The notes beneath the pieces were generated by a model. That model had not been told where the DNA came from. It did not search any database and was given only the letters and a program-made list of their open reading frames with translations. From contig DIRG01000092.1 of the NCBI GenBank assembly GCA_002427475.1, positions 1 through 6,280 of the forward strand: a DNA stretch of 6,280 nucleotides. Reading direction: 5' to 3'. The stretch comes from Mageeibacillus sp. UBA5442. GTDB lineage: Bacteria > Bacillota > Clostridia > Saccharofermentanales > DTU023. Made by a program: the position numbers and the translations under genes. This document shows, one piece after another, positions 1 through 5,334 of the stretch; within the stretch, counting starts at the first letter, position 1, and the number at the start of each line of letters is the position of its first letter.

Positions 1-117
1 GGCGGAGGTCGTAACAGCTAAAGCAGGGCAGGTGCCCAGAACTAGGACAAATAAAGGGTTCTCTTTAAGTAGTCCTTTTAATAACTCATATGAAAGTGAT
101 CTTTTCTTATTAGCCAC
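1..117 (-). CDS. rnfE: RnfE, electron transport complex membrane subunit (partial, N-terminus only)
   Basis: The first 39 codons of an Rnf complex subunit E are visible; the rest lies beyond the left edge. RnfE is a polytopic inner-membrane protein related to NqrD and RnfA, and part of the membrane core that moves Na+ or H+ as electrons pass between ferredoxin and NAD+. The visible peptide starts VANKKRSLSYELLKGLLKEN and continues into a first membrane segment containing LGTCPALAVTTSA. The KGLLKENP and LG-CP-LAVTTSA blocks are hallmark RnfE/NqrD sequence. The start is GTG, chosen because GGAGG (127-123) lies five bases upstream and the peptide aligns with family N-termini from this point. The ribosome-binding site overlaps the rnfG stop codon (129-127), which implies cotranscription and translational coupling. 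The family assignment is secure despite the short fragment. Confidence 0.88.
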   Translation of the reverse strand, partial: MANKKRSLSYELLKGLLKENPLFVLVLGTCPALAVTTSA

Positions 118-126
118 AATTTCCTC

Positions 127-780
127 CTATTCCAGACCCAGCATTTGGCTTACTGCTTCATTGGCGATGTTGATGCCTCTCAAAACAGCCTCGGCTGAGG
201 TGGTCGCTCCACTGATGCCATCAACTTCAAAGTCGGAATCTCCGGACGTAGAGACAGTGCCGGAGGCATTGATTCCGATTAACTGGCCGGTGAAATCTTC
301 CTCGGCAACCTTGGTTCCAAGGCCTGCTGTCTGTGATTGGGCATCTACCGTCAAGTTGAAGAGATTTCCTTCCAAGTCGTAGCCCAGCATGAGTCCGATT
401 CTGCCACCCCCATATCCTAGGGGATTTGCTGCAATGAGAATACCTACGACTTCGTCCTCTTTTTCTGCCATATATACAGCTTCGATCGTGCTGACATCCG
501 ACAAGTCGACAGCATGTCCACCGGGGAGTGAAACACCGGCTTCGTCTAAGTCTTCAGCCGGGAAGCTGTCTGCGTCAGTGAAAATTATACTTTTGTTGAC
601 GTCTTCCATTAGTTGCTGCTGTTCAGCTCTGGCGTCAGCCGTTGTGTATTCAGTTAAAGCCAACAATGCGACGCTGACTATGGCGATGATAGTCAAAATA
701 ACAGCAGGCATTATGCCACGTTCGATGAACTTCATGCCTTCGTTAGCAGTCTTATTCGGCTTGTCTACGTTCTTTGCCAT
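127..780 (-). CDS. rnfG: RnfG, covalent-FMN subunit of the Rnf ferredoxin:NAD+ oxidoreductase
   Basis: This is a 217-residue membrane-anchored flavoprotein subunit of the Rnf complex. One N-terminal membrane helix (about residues 22-43, GIMPAVILTIIAIVSV...) is followed by an extracytoplasmic FMN-binding domain. The motif DGISGATTS places the flavin-carrying threonine at residue 193 (codon 204-202); in this family an ApbE-type transferase links FMN to that Thr by a phosphoester bond. The GYGG block near residues 122-126 and the TAGLGTKV block near 151-158 are also typical of the domain. An in-frame ATG lies four codons upstream (792), but it sits on the ribosome-binding site GGAGGAAA itself (790-783), so 780 is preferred. 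The start overlaps the end of rnfD by 29 bp, and the stop is embedded in the rnfE ribosome-binding site. Length and motifs are normal for the family. Confidence 0.93.
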   Translation of the reverse strand: MAKNVDKPNKTANEGMKFIERGIMPAVILTIIAIVSVALLALTEYTTADARAEQQQLMEDVNKSIIFTDADSFPAEDLDEAGVSLPGGHAVDLSDVSTIEAVYMAEKEDEVVGILIAANPLGYGGGRIGLMLGYDLEGNLFNLTVDAQSQTAGLGTKVAEEDFTGQLIGINASGTVSTSGDSDFEVDGISGATTSAEAVLRGINIANEAVSQMLGLE

Positions 781-1744
781 AGTTTCCTCCAATCGTTTTA
801 TGTGCGGTCCAGCGTTCGATATGCGGTGTAAGAATGTTCATTAAAAGTATTGAATAAGACACACCTTCCGGCATGCTGCTGTACATTCTCAAGAGGAAGG
901 TAAGCACGCCGGCACCAAAGGCGAAAATTATTTTTCCCAAAATTGTCGTTGGCGAGGTTACATAGTCTGTAAGCATAAAGAAGGCTGCCAGTACTAAGGC
1001 ACCACTTAGTAAATGGTGAAGAGGATCTCCGCCGACCAAGGCGATGAGGCCAACAGTCGTGCCCATATAAACTAGTGGAATCCAGAGGTCGATAATCCCG
1101 CGCAGTAAGAGATAAGCTGCACCAATTAGCAGAGCTAGAACACAAGTTTCACCGATACTTCCGGCATGGGTGCCCAGGAAAAGATCCAGGGTGGAAATCT
1201 CTCCGGCAGGCAAAGCTAGGGGAGTGGCGCTGCTGACGAGGTCGATCTGTGAGCTTGTTTCGACGATAGTCGCTTGAGAAGTTCCACCTGCAACATTTCC
1301 CCAGTAAGCATGTTGTGGCAAAACTGTGAAAGTATTTGTTTCAGTGGCAAAAGAAACGGCCAAGACAATACGTGCTGTAACTGCAGGATTAGCAAAGTTT
1401 CCGCCTAAGCCACCGAAAAGCTGTTTCACAAATACGATGGCGATGAAAGCGCCAAGTACAGTCATCCAGATCGGGTAGTTGGCCGGCAGTCCTGTCGCCA
1501 AGAGAATTCCTGTGACAACAGCTGAAAGGTCATTAATAGTTTGTTCCCGCTTCATTAACCTGCGGGTGAGCGCTTCAAAGATGACACTGCTGGCAATACT
1601 GACAGCATAAAGCAGCAAAGCGCGCCAACCAAAAATAATGACGGATGCGATTACAACCGGTATCAGTGCTAGAACTACGTCTAGCATGATGCGCTGTGTA
1701 GAAGAATTATCCCGGATATGAGGGGATGATGATACACGTAACAT
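752..1744 (-). CDS. rnfD: RnfD, integral-membrane FMN subunit of the Rnf complex
   Basis: This is a 330-residue polytopic membrane protein of the NqrB/RnfD family. It carries covalent FMN and belongs to the ion-translocating membrane core of the Rnf complex. The N-terminus is SSSPHIRDNSSTQRIMLDV, followed by many hydrophobic helices. Family blocks visible in order are LFGGLGGNFANPAVTAR (about 109-125), the flavinylation region D168-L-V-S-S-A-T174-P-L, the GSIGE block (195-199), and FMLTDYVTSPTT (257-267). Thr174 (codon 1225-1223) is the predicted FMN attachment residue. The position usually occupied by Gly in (S/T)GAT is Ser here. The start follows GGAG (1759-1756) at 11 bases, a longish spacing; a closer ATG at 1752 opens only a two-codon frame. 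The gene follows rnfC after 35 bp and its 3' end overlaps rnfG, so it is the second gene of the operon. Confidence 0.94.
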   Translation of the reverse strand: MLRVSSSPHIRDNSSTQRIMLDVVLALIPVVIASVIIFGWRALLLYAVSIASSVIFEALTRRLMKREQTINDLSAVVTGILLATGLPANYPIWMTVLGAFIAIVFVKQLFGGLGGNFANPAVTARIVLAVSFATETNTFTVLPQHAYWGNVAGGTSQATIVETSSQIDLVSSATPLALPAGEISTLDLFLGTHAGSIGETCVLALLIGAAYLLLRGIIDLWIPLVYMGTTVGLIALVGGDPLHHLLSGALVLAAFFMLTDYVTSPTTILGKIIFAFGAGVLTFLLRMYSSMPEGVSYSILLMNILTPHIERWTAHKTIGGNYGKERRQAE

Positions 1745-1759
1745 TAATTCATAGTCTCC
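1742..1759 (-). promoter_or_regulatory. rnfD translation-initiation region with a two-codon frame ending in TAATG
   Basis: The Shine-Dalgarno GGAG (1759-1756) is three bases from an ATG at 1752. That ATG reads Met-Asn-stop, and its TAA shares its last base with the ATG of rnfD (TAATG, 1746-1742). The rnfD ATG is 11 bases from the SD. Either the ribosome uses the more distant ATG directly, or it terminates on the mini-frame and restarts on the overlapping ATG. The layout is directly visible; any regulatory role is inference. Confidence 0.35.
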
Positions 1760-1779
1760 TTAACTAAGCTAACTGATCT

Positions 1780-3117
1780 CTAATTTTGACCGCTCTGTCT
1801 GAGCAAAGTTTTGCCTATCCTTATGTTTTGTAGCAAGTAACGTTTTGAAGGACAGACATAAGTACAGCAGCCACATTCGATACAGTTCATTACATGATAT
1901 TGAGCCAACTTGTCGCAATCTTGGATGCGAGCAGCCATATCGAGCGTAGTGGGCATCAGCAGCATAGGGCAGGCCCTGGTGCATCGGCCGCATTGAATGC
2001 AGGCGATCTCGCTGGGCAAGGTGGCGTCTTTTTCATCTAACATGAGAATCGCGTTGTTGTGTTTGAGGATAGGACGGTTTAAGTCGTCAATGGCAACACC
2101 CATCATCGGCCCGCCCATGATCACTTTAGCCGCCTCTATTCTGCAGCCGCCGCTCTTTTCAACAACATCTACGATAGCTGCGCCGATCGGCACTTCCAAA
2201 TTTGCAGGGCTTTGAACTGCGGAGCCGTCAATGGTAACGATCTTGCTTATCAGGGGCATGCCGGTCTCGAAATATTCGGCAACATAGCGGATGGTTCCGA
2301 CGTTTTGCACGAGAACTCCGACATCTGCAGGTAGGCCACCTTCAGGGACTATGCGACCATTAAGGAGTCGTATCAGGACTTTTTCAGCACCGGTTGGGTA
2401 TAAAGTCGGCAAGATCACAACGGAGATGCCCTTAGCCGGGTAATCCAGAGTACCTTTGACTTTGTTGATTTCCTTTTGCAAGACTCCGGCGACATCACGT
2501 TTATTATCTTCAATTCCAATAATTGCTTCCGGGATATTGAGATAGTGACAAGTTAGCATGATGCCTTTGATGATCTGTTTAGGATACTCCAGACAAATGC
2601 GATGATCAGAGGTTATATACGGTTCGCATTCGGCTGCATTTATAATTAAGGTGTCAATGACCTTGCCGGGGGGCGGTTGCATCTTTACATGGGTAGGGAA
2701 GGCTGCGCCGCCTAAGCCGACTAGACCGGCCGCTCTGACTGCCTTGATGAAATCCTCACGATCATGCACTTCCGGGGGACGCACTTCAGCAGAAACGCTT
2801 TCCCGCCCATCTGAATCAATGTTGACATACTCAGCATGAGTGCCGTCGCTGAGGATCTCTTTTTTGACAGATTTAACTGTGCCTGAAACGCTGGCGTGAA
2901 CCGGTACGCTCCAGTCGCCTAGTGGCTCACCGATTCTTTGACCGATCTCGACTTGGTCTCCCTTTTTTACTAGGGATGTGCAACCGGGTCCTATTTGCAT
3001 GTTTAAGGGGATGGATACAGTCTCAAAGCCGCTCAATTTCTTTATGGCCATGTTGGCTGTATTTTTGTTTTGACGGGGATGAACGCCCTGTAATTTCTTG
3101 GGCCATTTCAATCGCAT
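1780..3117 (-). CDS. rnfC: RnfC, NADH/FMN and iron-sulfur subunit of the Rnf complex
   Basis: This is a 445-residue peripheral subunit, the proposed site of NAD+ reduction in the Rnf complex. Numbering starts at the Met of MRLKWPKKLQGVHP. The N-terminal barrel-sandwich region includes QGVHP (usually GGVHP) and LVKKGDQVEIGQRIGE. The flavin/NADH-binding region resembles NuoF: GLGGAAFPTHVK (about 134-145), NAAECEPYITSDHR (160-173) and YPTGAEKVLIR (240-250). Two ferredoxin-type [4Fe-4S] motifs lie near the C-terminus: C373-x2-C376-G-x-C379-x3-C383-P and C412-x2-C415-G-x-C418-x3-C422-P. The second has an extra Cys at 417. The ATG at 3117 was chosen because family N-termini begin here and GGAGG (3132-3128) precedes it by 10 bases. 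An in-frame ATG at 3183 would add 22 residues with no family counterpart. It is the first gene of the visible operon, with a 320-bp divergent intergenic region upstream. Confidence 0.94.
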   Translation of the reverse strand: MRLKWPKKLQGVHPRQNKNTANMAIKKLSGFETVSIPLNMQIGPGCTSLVKKGDQVEIGQRIGEPLGDWSVPVHASVSGTVKSVKKEILSDGTHAEYVNIDSDGRESVSAEVRPPEVHDREDFIKAVRAAGLVGLGGAAFPTHVKMQPPPGKVIDTLIINAAECEPYITSDHRICLEYPKQIIKGIMLTCHYLNIPEAIIGIEDNKRDVAGVLQKEINKVKGTLDYPAKGISVVILPTLYPTGAEKVLIRLLNGRIVPEGGLPADVGVLVQNVGTIRYVAEYFETGMPLISKIVTIDGSAVQSPANLEVPIGAAIVDVVEKSGGCRIEAAKVIMGGPMMGVAIDDLNRPILKHNNAILMLDEKDATLPSEIACIQCGRCTRACPMLLMPTTLDMAARIQDCDKLAQYHVMNCIECGCCTYVCPSKRYLLQNIRIGKTLLRQSGQN

Positions 3118-3437
3118 CCTGAATTTACCTCCGAACCTCTTCGTGAAAAAACTCTCAGATGCAAAGTGTAGCATCCCTTGCACTGTGAGTTTCCTCTTAA
3201 ATACTCTATCTTCAATAGAAGTAGAATAACATATCAGGGCTCCCTTTGTGCGTTTTACTTAGGCTTTGGTCATAAGAAAAACACTCTTTTCCTATATTGA
3301 CAGGTCATTTACAAAATATTGATTGAAACTGACAATAAGCTCAGCGATCAGCAAGTAGCAGCAATGGCGTCTAAAATAATTTCGTGTAGAATGCTAATGG
3401 GAAAGGGACTGCTCTGAAGAGCAGTTAATGTTTTTTA
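3118..3437. other. Divergent intergenic region between rnfC and the MATE gene
   Basis: This stretch separates two divergently transcribed genes and must carry a promoter for each, but none is clear-cut. On the minus strand, two extended -10-like elements could serve rnfC: TGTTATTCT (3231-3223) and TGCTACACT (3173-3165); neither has a good -35 at 17 bp. On the plus strand a perfect -35-like TTGACA (3297-3302) is present, but the best nearby -10 candidates are poor. TAGAAT (3387-3392) is another possible -10 for the MATE gene. The part nearest the MATE gene contains the inverted repeat described separately. No small gene with a convincing ribosome-binding site is visible here. Confidence 0.4.
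3408..3436 (+). promoter_or_regulatory. Perfect hairpin plus T-tract in the leader of the MATE gene (possible attenuator)
   Basis: ACTGCTCT (3408-3415) and AGAGCAGT (3418-3425) form a perfect 8-bp inverted repeat around a two-base spacer; in RNA the closing pairs would open to give a realistic loop. TAATG follows, then TTTTTT (3431-3436), immediately before the GTG start at 3438. The hairpin-plus-U-tract resembles an intrinsic terminator placed in the leader of an efflux gene, although the five-base gap before the U-run is longer than ideal. The GAAGAG purine stretch that could act as ribosome-binding site lies partly in the 3' arm, so the hairpin could instead mask initiation. A third possibility is a dyad operator in DNA. 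The repeat itself is certain; its role is inferred. Confidence 0.45.
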
Positions 3438-4793
3438 GTGCGCAGTAAAAAAGTTGATTTATTAAACGGCCCGGTTACGTCTTCAATTGTAAGACTGGCT
3501 ATGCCCATCATGGCAGGTTCGTTCCTCAGTCTGGCTTACACTCTGACCGATATGTTTTGGGTTGGAAGATTAGGTTCGCAGGCTGTCGCAGCAGTCGGTA
3601 CCGGTGGTCTGCTGATGTGGGTTTCAGACGGCATCCTCAGCATTATGCGTATAGGAGGCCAAGTACATTGTGGGCAAGCGTACGGACGTGGAAAGATCGA
3701 GGAAGTGCGCTGTTTCGGCAGAGAATCGCTGCGTCTCGGCTTTCTGGCTGCTTTTCTGCTTTTTTTAGCGTATTTTCTCGCAGCCGATTCAATCATTTCT
3801 ATCTTCAACTTCAATGAGATAGGTACTGCCAGGGATTCTATCGTCTATTTGAGGGCAATCAGCTTTGGACTTTTCGCTACTTACGGTAGCAGAATCTTGA
3901 GCGCCCTGCTTACAACTGTCGGTAACAGTAAATCTCCTTTTCTTGCTAACGGCATCGGCTTAATTGTGAATATGGTTTTAGATCCTCTATTGATTATTAC
4001 TTTTAATCTGGGTGTGTTCGGAGCCGGTGTGGCAACTGTAATTGCTCAAGTTGTTATTCTTCTTATTCTCCTAGTGGTCGCGAAGAAGGATGATATTTTC
4101 CACAGTCTAAAACTTTTCTCAGAACCCATCGCCTGGAGCAATGTAAAGGATATCTTGCGCATCGGGCTTCCTGCGGGTGCCCAATCCTTGATCCGCTCAA
4201 TAGTGACGATTGTGATTTCTCGTATGGTTGTGCGTTTCGGTGACTTAAGCGTCGCTGTGCAGCGCTTCGGCTCACAAGTAGAATCCATTTCTTGGCTGAC
4301 CGCAGATGGTTTCGGTGCTGCAGTTAGTGCCTTTGTGGCGCAGAATTTCGGTGCAGGGCAGGGGAAAAGGATGAAAAAGGGATATTTCTCCGCTTCACTG
4401 ACAGTGTTTATCATCTGTATTTTCACTACGGCAATCCTGTATTTCTTTGCTGCTGATATTACTGCTTTATTTATGAATGAGCCTGATGCTATTGCGGGCG
4501 GAAAATCTTACTTGCAGATCCTGTCAGCTTCTCAGATTCTGATGGGATTGGAGATAATCACCATCGCAGCGTTCTCTGCTCTCGGACAGACGCGCTTTAC
4601 AGCAGTTGTTTCCGCAATATTTATCAGTGCGCGCATACCTCTGGGTGCCTGGCTTTCCGGAACTTCACTGGGCGTTGATGGTATCTGGTGGTCACTTACC
4701 ATCTCTACCAATGTTGTGGCAGTGGTCTTTATCATCGCTTTCCTGAGATACATGCGACGACTGGAGCGGGAGAGGGTAATAGATTTTTCCTAG
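3438..4793 (+). CDS. MATE-family multidrug/cation antiporter
   Basis: This is a 451-residue polytopic membrane protein of the multidrug and toxic compound extrusion family (MatE domain twice), expected to export cationic drugs or metabolites in exchange for Na+ or H+. The first half begins KKVDLLNGPVTSSIVRLAMP, the family's usual N-terminus, and continues with SLAYTLTDMFWVGRLG (about 31-46), QAYGRGK (80-86) and NMVLDPLLI (178-186). The second half repeats the pattern with RIGLPAGAQSLIRS (241-254), ARFG-like VVRFGD (264-269) and FVAQNFGAGQGK (299-310). About 12 membrane helices are apparent, and length is normal. The GTG start fits the family N-terminus; no strong SD stands at the ideal distance, only the GAAGAG stretch at 3416-3421. 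Substrate cannot be told from sequence. It is monocistronic here: rnfC diverges from it and a tRNA with its own promoter follows. Confidence 0.93.
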   Translation: MRSKKVDLLNGPVTSSIVRLAMPIMAGSFLSLAYTLTDMFWVGRLGSQAVAAVGTGGLLMWVSDGILSIMRIGGQVHCGQAYGRGKIEEVRCFGRESLRLGFLAAFLLFLAYFLAADSIISIFNFNEIGTARDSIVYLRAISFGLFATYGSRILSALLTTVGNSKSPFLANGIGLIVNMVLDPLLIITFNLGVFGAGVATVIAQVVILLILLVVAKKDDIFHSLKLFSEPIAWSNVKDILRIGLPAGAQSLIRSIVTIVISRMVVRFGDLSVAVQRFGSQVESISWLTADGFGAAVSAFVAQNFGAGQGKRMKKGYFSASLTVFIICIFTTAILYFFAADITALFMNEPDAIAGGKSYLQILSASQILMGLEIITIAAFSALGQTRFTAVVSAIFISARIPLGAWLSGTSLGVDGIWWSLTISTNVVAVVFIIAFLRYMRRLERERVIDFS

Positions 4794-4872
4794 GAGACTA
4801 GCGGAAGTTTCTTGCATTAAAAGGAACCTACTTGCCAAGCACCAACAAAGTGACGCAATTGCTGTAATAGAG

Positions 4873-4901
4873 TTGACAAGGGGTCATTTCTCGGCTAGCA
4901 T
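4873..4901 (+). promoter_or_regulatory. Promoter of the tRNA-Thr gene
   Basis: A perfect -35 TTGACA (4873-4878) is followed after 17 bp by TAGCAT (4896-4901), a four-of-six match to the -10 consensus. Transcription would start near 4908, giving a short leader before the mature tRNA 5' end at 4930. An alternative -10, CATAAT (4899-4904), has a 20-bp spacer and is less likely. Position just upstream of a stable RNA gene supports a vegetative sigma-factor promoter. Confidence 0.68.
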
Positions 4902-4929
4902 AATCAATGCTTAAATATGATCCTAAATT

Positions 4930-5005
4930 GCCTGAGTAGCTCAGTTGGCAGAGCAGCTGATTTGTAATCAGCAGGTCGGGGGTTCGAATCCGTCCTCAGG
5001 CTCCA
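4930..5005 (+). tRNA. tRNA-Thr, anticodon UGU
   Basis: This is a 76-nt cloverleaf including the encoded CCA (5003-5005). The acceptor stem GCCTGAG (4930-4936) pairs perfectly with CTCAGGC (4995-5001). The D stem is GCTC/GAGC (4939-4942 with 4951-4954). The anticodon stem GCTGA/TCAGC encloses loop TTTGTAA, with anticodon TGT at 4963-4965, which reads ACN threonine codons, mainly ACA. The T-loop TTCGAAT (4983-4989) is canonical. The T stem, GGGGG against CCGTC, contains one G-G opposition in its middle pair and one G-U, which is unusual but leaves the arm foldable. A dedicated promoter lies upstream and a strong terminator directly downstream, so it appears to be a single-tRNA transcription unit. 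Confidence 0.96.
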
Positions 5006-5010
5006 CAGTG

Positions 5011-5049
5011 AAAGCCCTTGAAACAGTATTGTGTCAAGGGCTTTTATTT
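5011..5049 (+). terminator. Intrinsic terminator of the tRNA-Thr transcript
   Basis: AAAGCCCTTGA (5011-5021) is perfectly complementary to TCAAGGGCTTT (5034-5044). Past one mismatch the stem can continue with ACA/TGT, leaving a GTAT tetraloop. The 3' arm runs into TTTTATTTA. It starts five bases after the CCA end, as expected for a tRNA unit. The stem also has A-runs on its 5' side, so it could act in both directions. Confidence 0.9.
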
Positions 5050-5063
5050 ATTTTCTGCATGCG

Positions 5064-5112
5064 CTCTTAACCCCAGACCCCCTGATTAAAAGTCAGATTA
5101 GTGCCTCGAGCT
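5064..5112 (-). pseudogene. Decayed tRNA-Lys(UUU) fragment, possible old attachment site
   Basis: Read on the minus strand, 5097 to 5081 forms a complete tRNA anticodon arm: five-pair stem TCTGA/TCAGG (one U-G) around loop CTTTTAA, whose central TTT is the lysine anticodon. A five-base variable stretch GGGTC (5080-5076) follows, then TGGGG (5075-5071) in the place of the T stem 5' strand, and a T-loop-like TTAAGAG in place of TTCGANC. The 3' T strand and acceptor are not recognisable. Upstream, GAGCTCGAGGCA (5112-5101) recalls a shortened D arm. The match to tRNA-Lys covers roughly the anticodon-to-T-arm segment, which is also the part commonly used as an integrase attachment site. It could be a dead tRNA gene or a leftover att site; no integrase is seen nearby. 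Confidence 0.5.
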
Positions 5113-5122
5113 CTTCTTTCAA

Positions 5123-5142
5123 TGTAAATTTCATGTAAATTT
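5123..5142 (-). promoter_or_regulatory. PhoP-box-like direct repeat (distal, minus orientation)
   Basis: On the plus strand TGTAAATTT occurs at 5123-5131 and again at 5134-5142, an 11-bp period. Read on the minus strand this is TTTACA-N5-TTTACA (5139-5134 and 5128-5123), which fits the TT(A/T/C)ACA half-site with about 5-bp spacing known for Bacillus PhoP. Only two half-sites are clear. It lies about 190 bp upstream of a phosphate-binding protein gene, so a role as a distal PhoP site is plausible but inferred. An AT-rich coincidence cannot be excluded for this one alone. Confidence 0.45.
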
Positions 5143-5241
5143 ACCTAAAGCTACTCACTCAAGGACTTAAGCGTTTTCTTTTGCTGAAAAGAGCGAAAAG
5201 CACGCATTTACAGCACTTATGACACCCTTTGCCCGTCATAC

Positions 5242-5258
5242 TTAACATAGAATTAACA
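5242..5258 (+). promoter_or_regulatory. PhoP box (TTAACA-N5-TTAACA) upstream of the PstS-like gene
   Basis: Two exact TTAACA half-sites (5242-5247 and 5253-5258) are separated by five bases, matching the B. subtilis PhoP consensus and its 11-bp period. They sit 77 bp before the start codon of a phosphate-binding lipoprotein, on the same strand. A -10-like TATTAA (5272-5277) follows 13 bp after the second half-site, consistent with Pho promoters that lack a standard -35 and depend on the bound activator. A further TTTACA half-site occurs at 5207-5212. Direct observation of the repeats is firm; PhoP control is inferred from consensus and context. Confidence 0.62.
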
Positions 5259-5334
5259 TGAATTTGCTTATTATTAAACCTGTGAGACGGAAGATGTGTA
5301 TGCGATCAAAAATGAATCGCAGAAAGGATGAATT

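Noticed and set aside
780..792. An upstream in-frame ATG at 792 as the rnfG start
   Set aside because: The extra four codons consist of the ribosome-binding site GGAGGAAA for the ATG at 780, so the upstream ATG would have no SD of its own.
32..844. Long plus-strand open frames opposite rnfE and rnfG (32-382 and 389-844)
   Set aside because: They are antisense to secure family genes, lack ribosome-binding sites, and translate to Ser/Pro-rich low-quality protein with no recognisable domain.
3118..3183. A 22-residue N-terminal extension of RnfC from the ATG at 3183
   Set aside because: Family N-termini start with a short basic stretch before GGVHP, exactly as from 3117; the extension has no family resemblance, and a good GGAGG lies inside it, in front of 3117.
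3297..3325. TTGACA at 3297-3302 as a definite promoter for the MATE gene
   Set aside because: The -35 hexamer is perfect, but at 16-18 bp spacing there is no acceptable -10, so it is mentioned only as a possibility in the intergenic entry.
3536..4753. Minus-strand and alternate-frame open frames across the MATE gene
   Set aside because: They are shadows of a clear membrane-protein coding frame; none has a convincing start signal or domain.
4789..4872. A terminator for the MATE gene just after its stop
   Set aside because: Only very short repeats (CTAG-GAGA-CTAG, and a five-pair stem near 4807-4827) are present, with no T-run; transcription may continue into the tRNA unit and stop at its terminator.
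5174..5201. Hairpin-like CTTTT-GCTG-AAAAG repeat between the two Pho boxes
   Set aside because: The stem is only five A-T-rich pairs without a T-run at a suitable distance; too weak for a terminator or structured RNA call.
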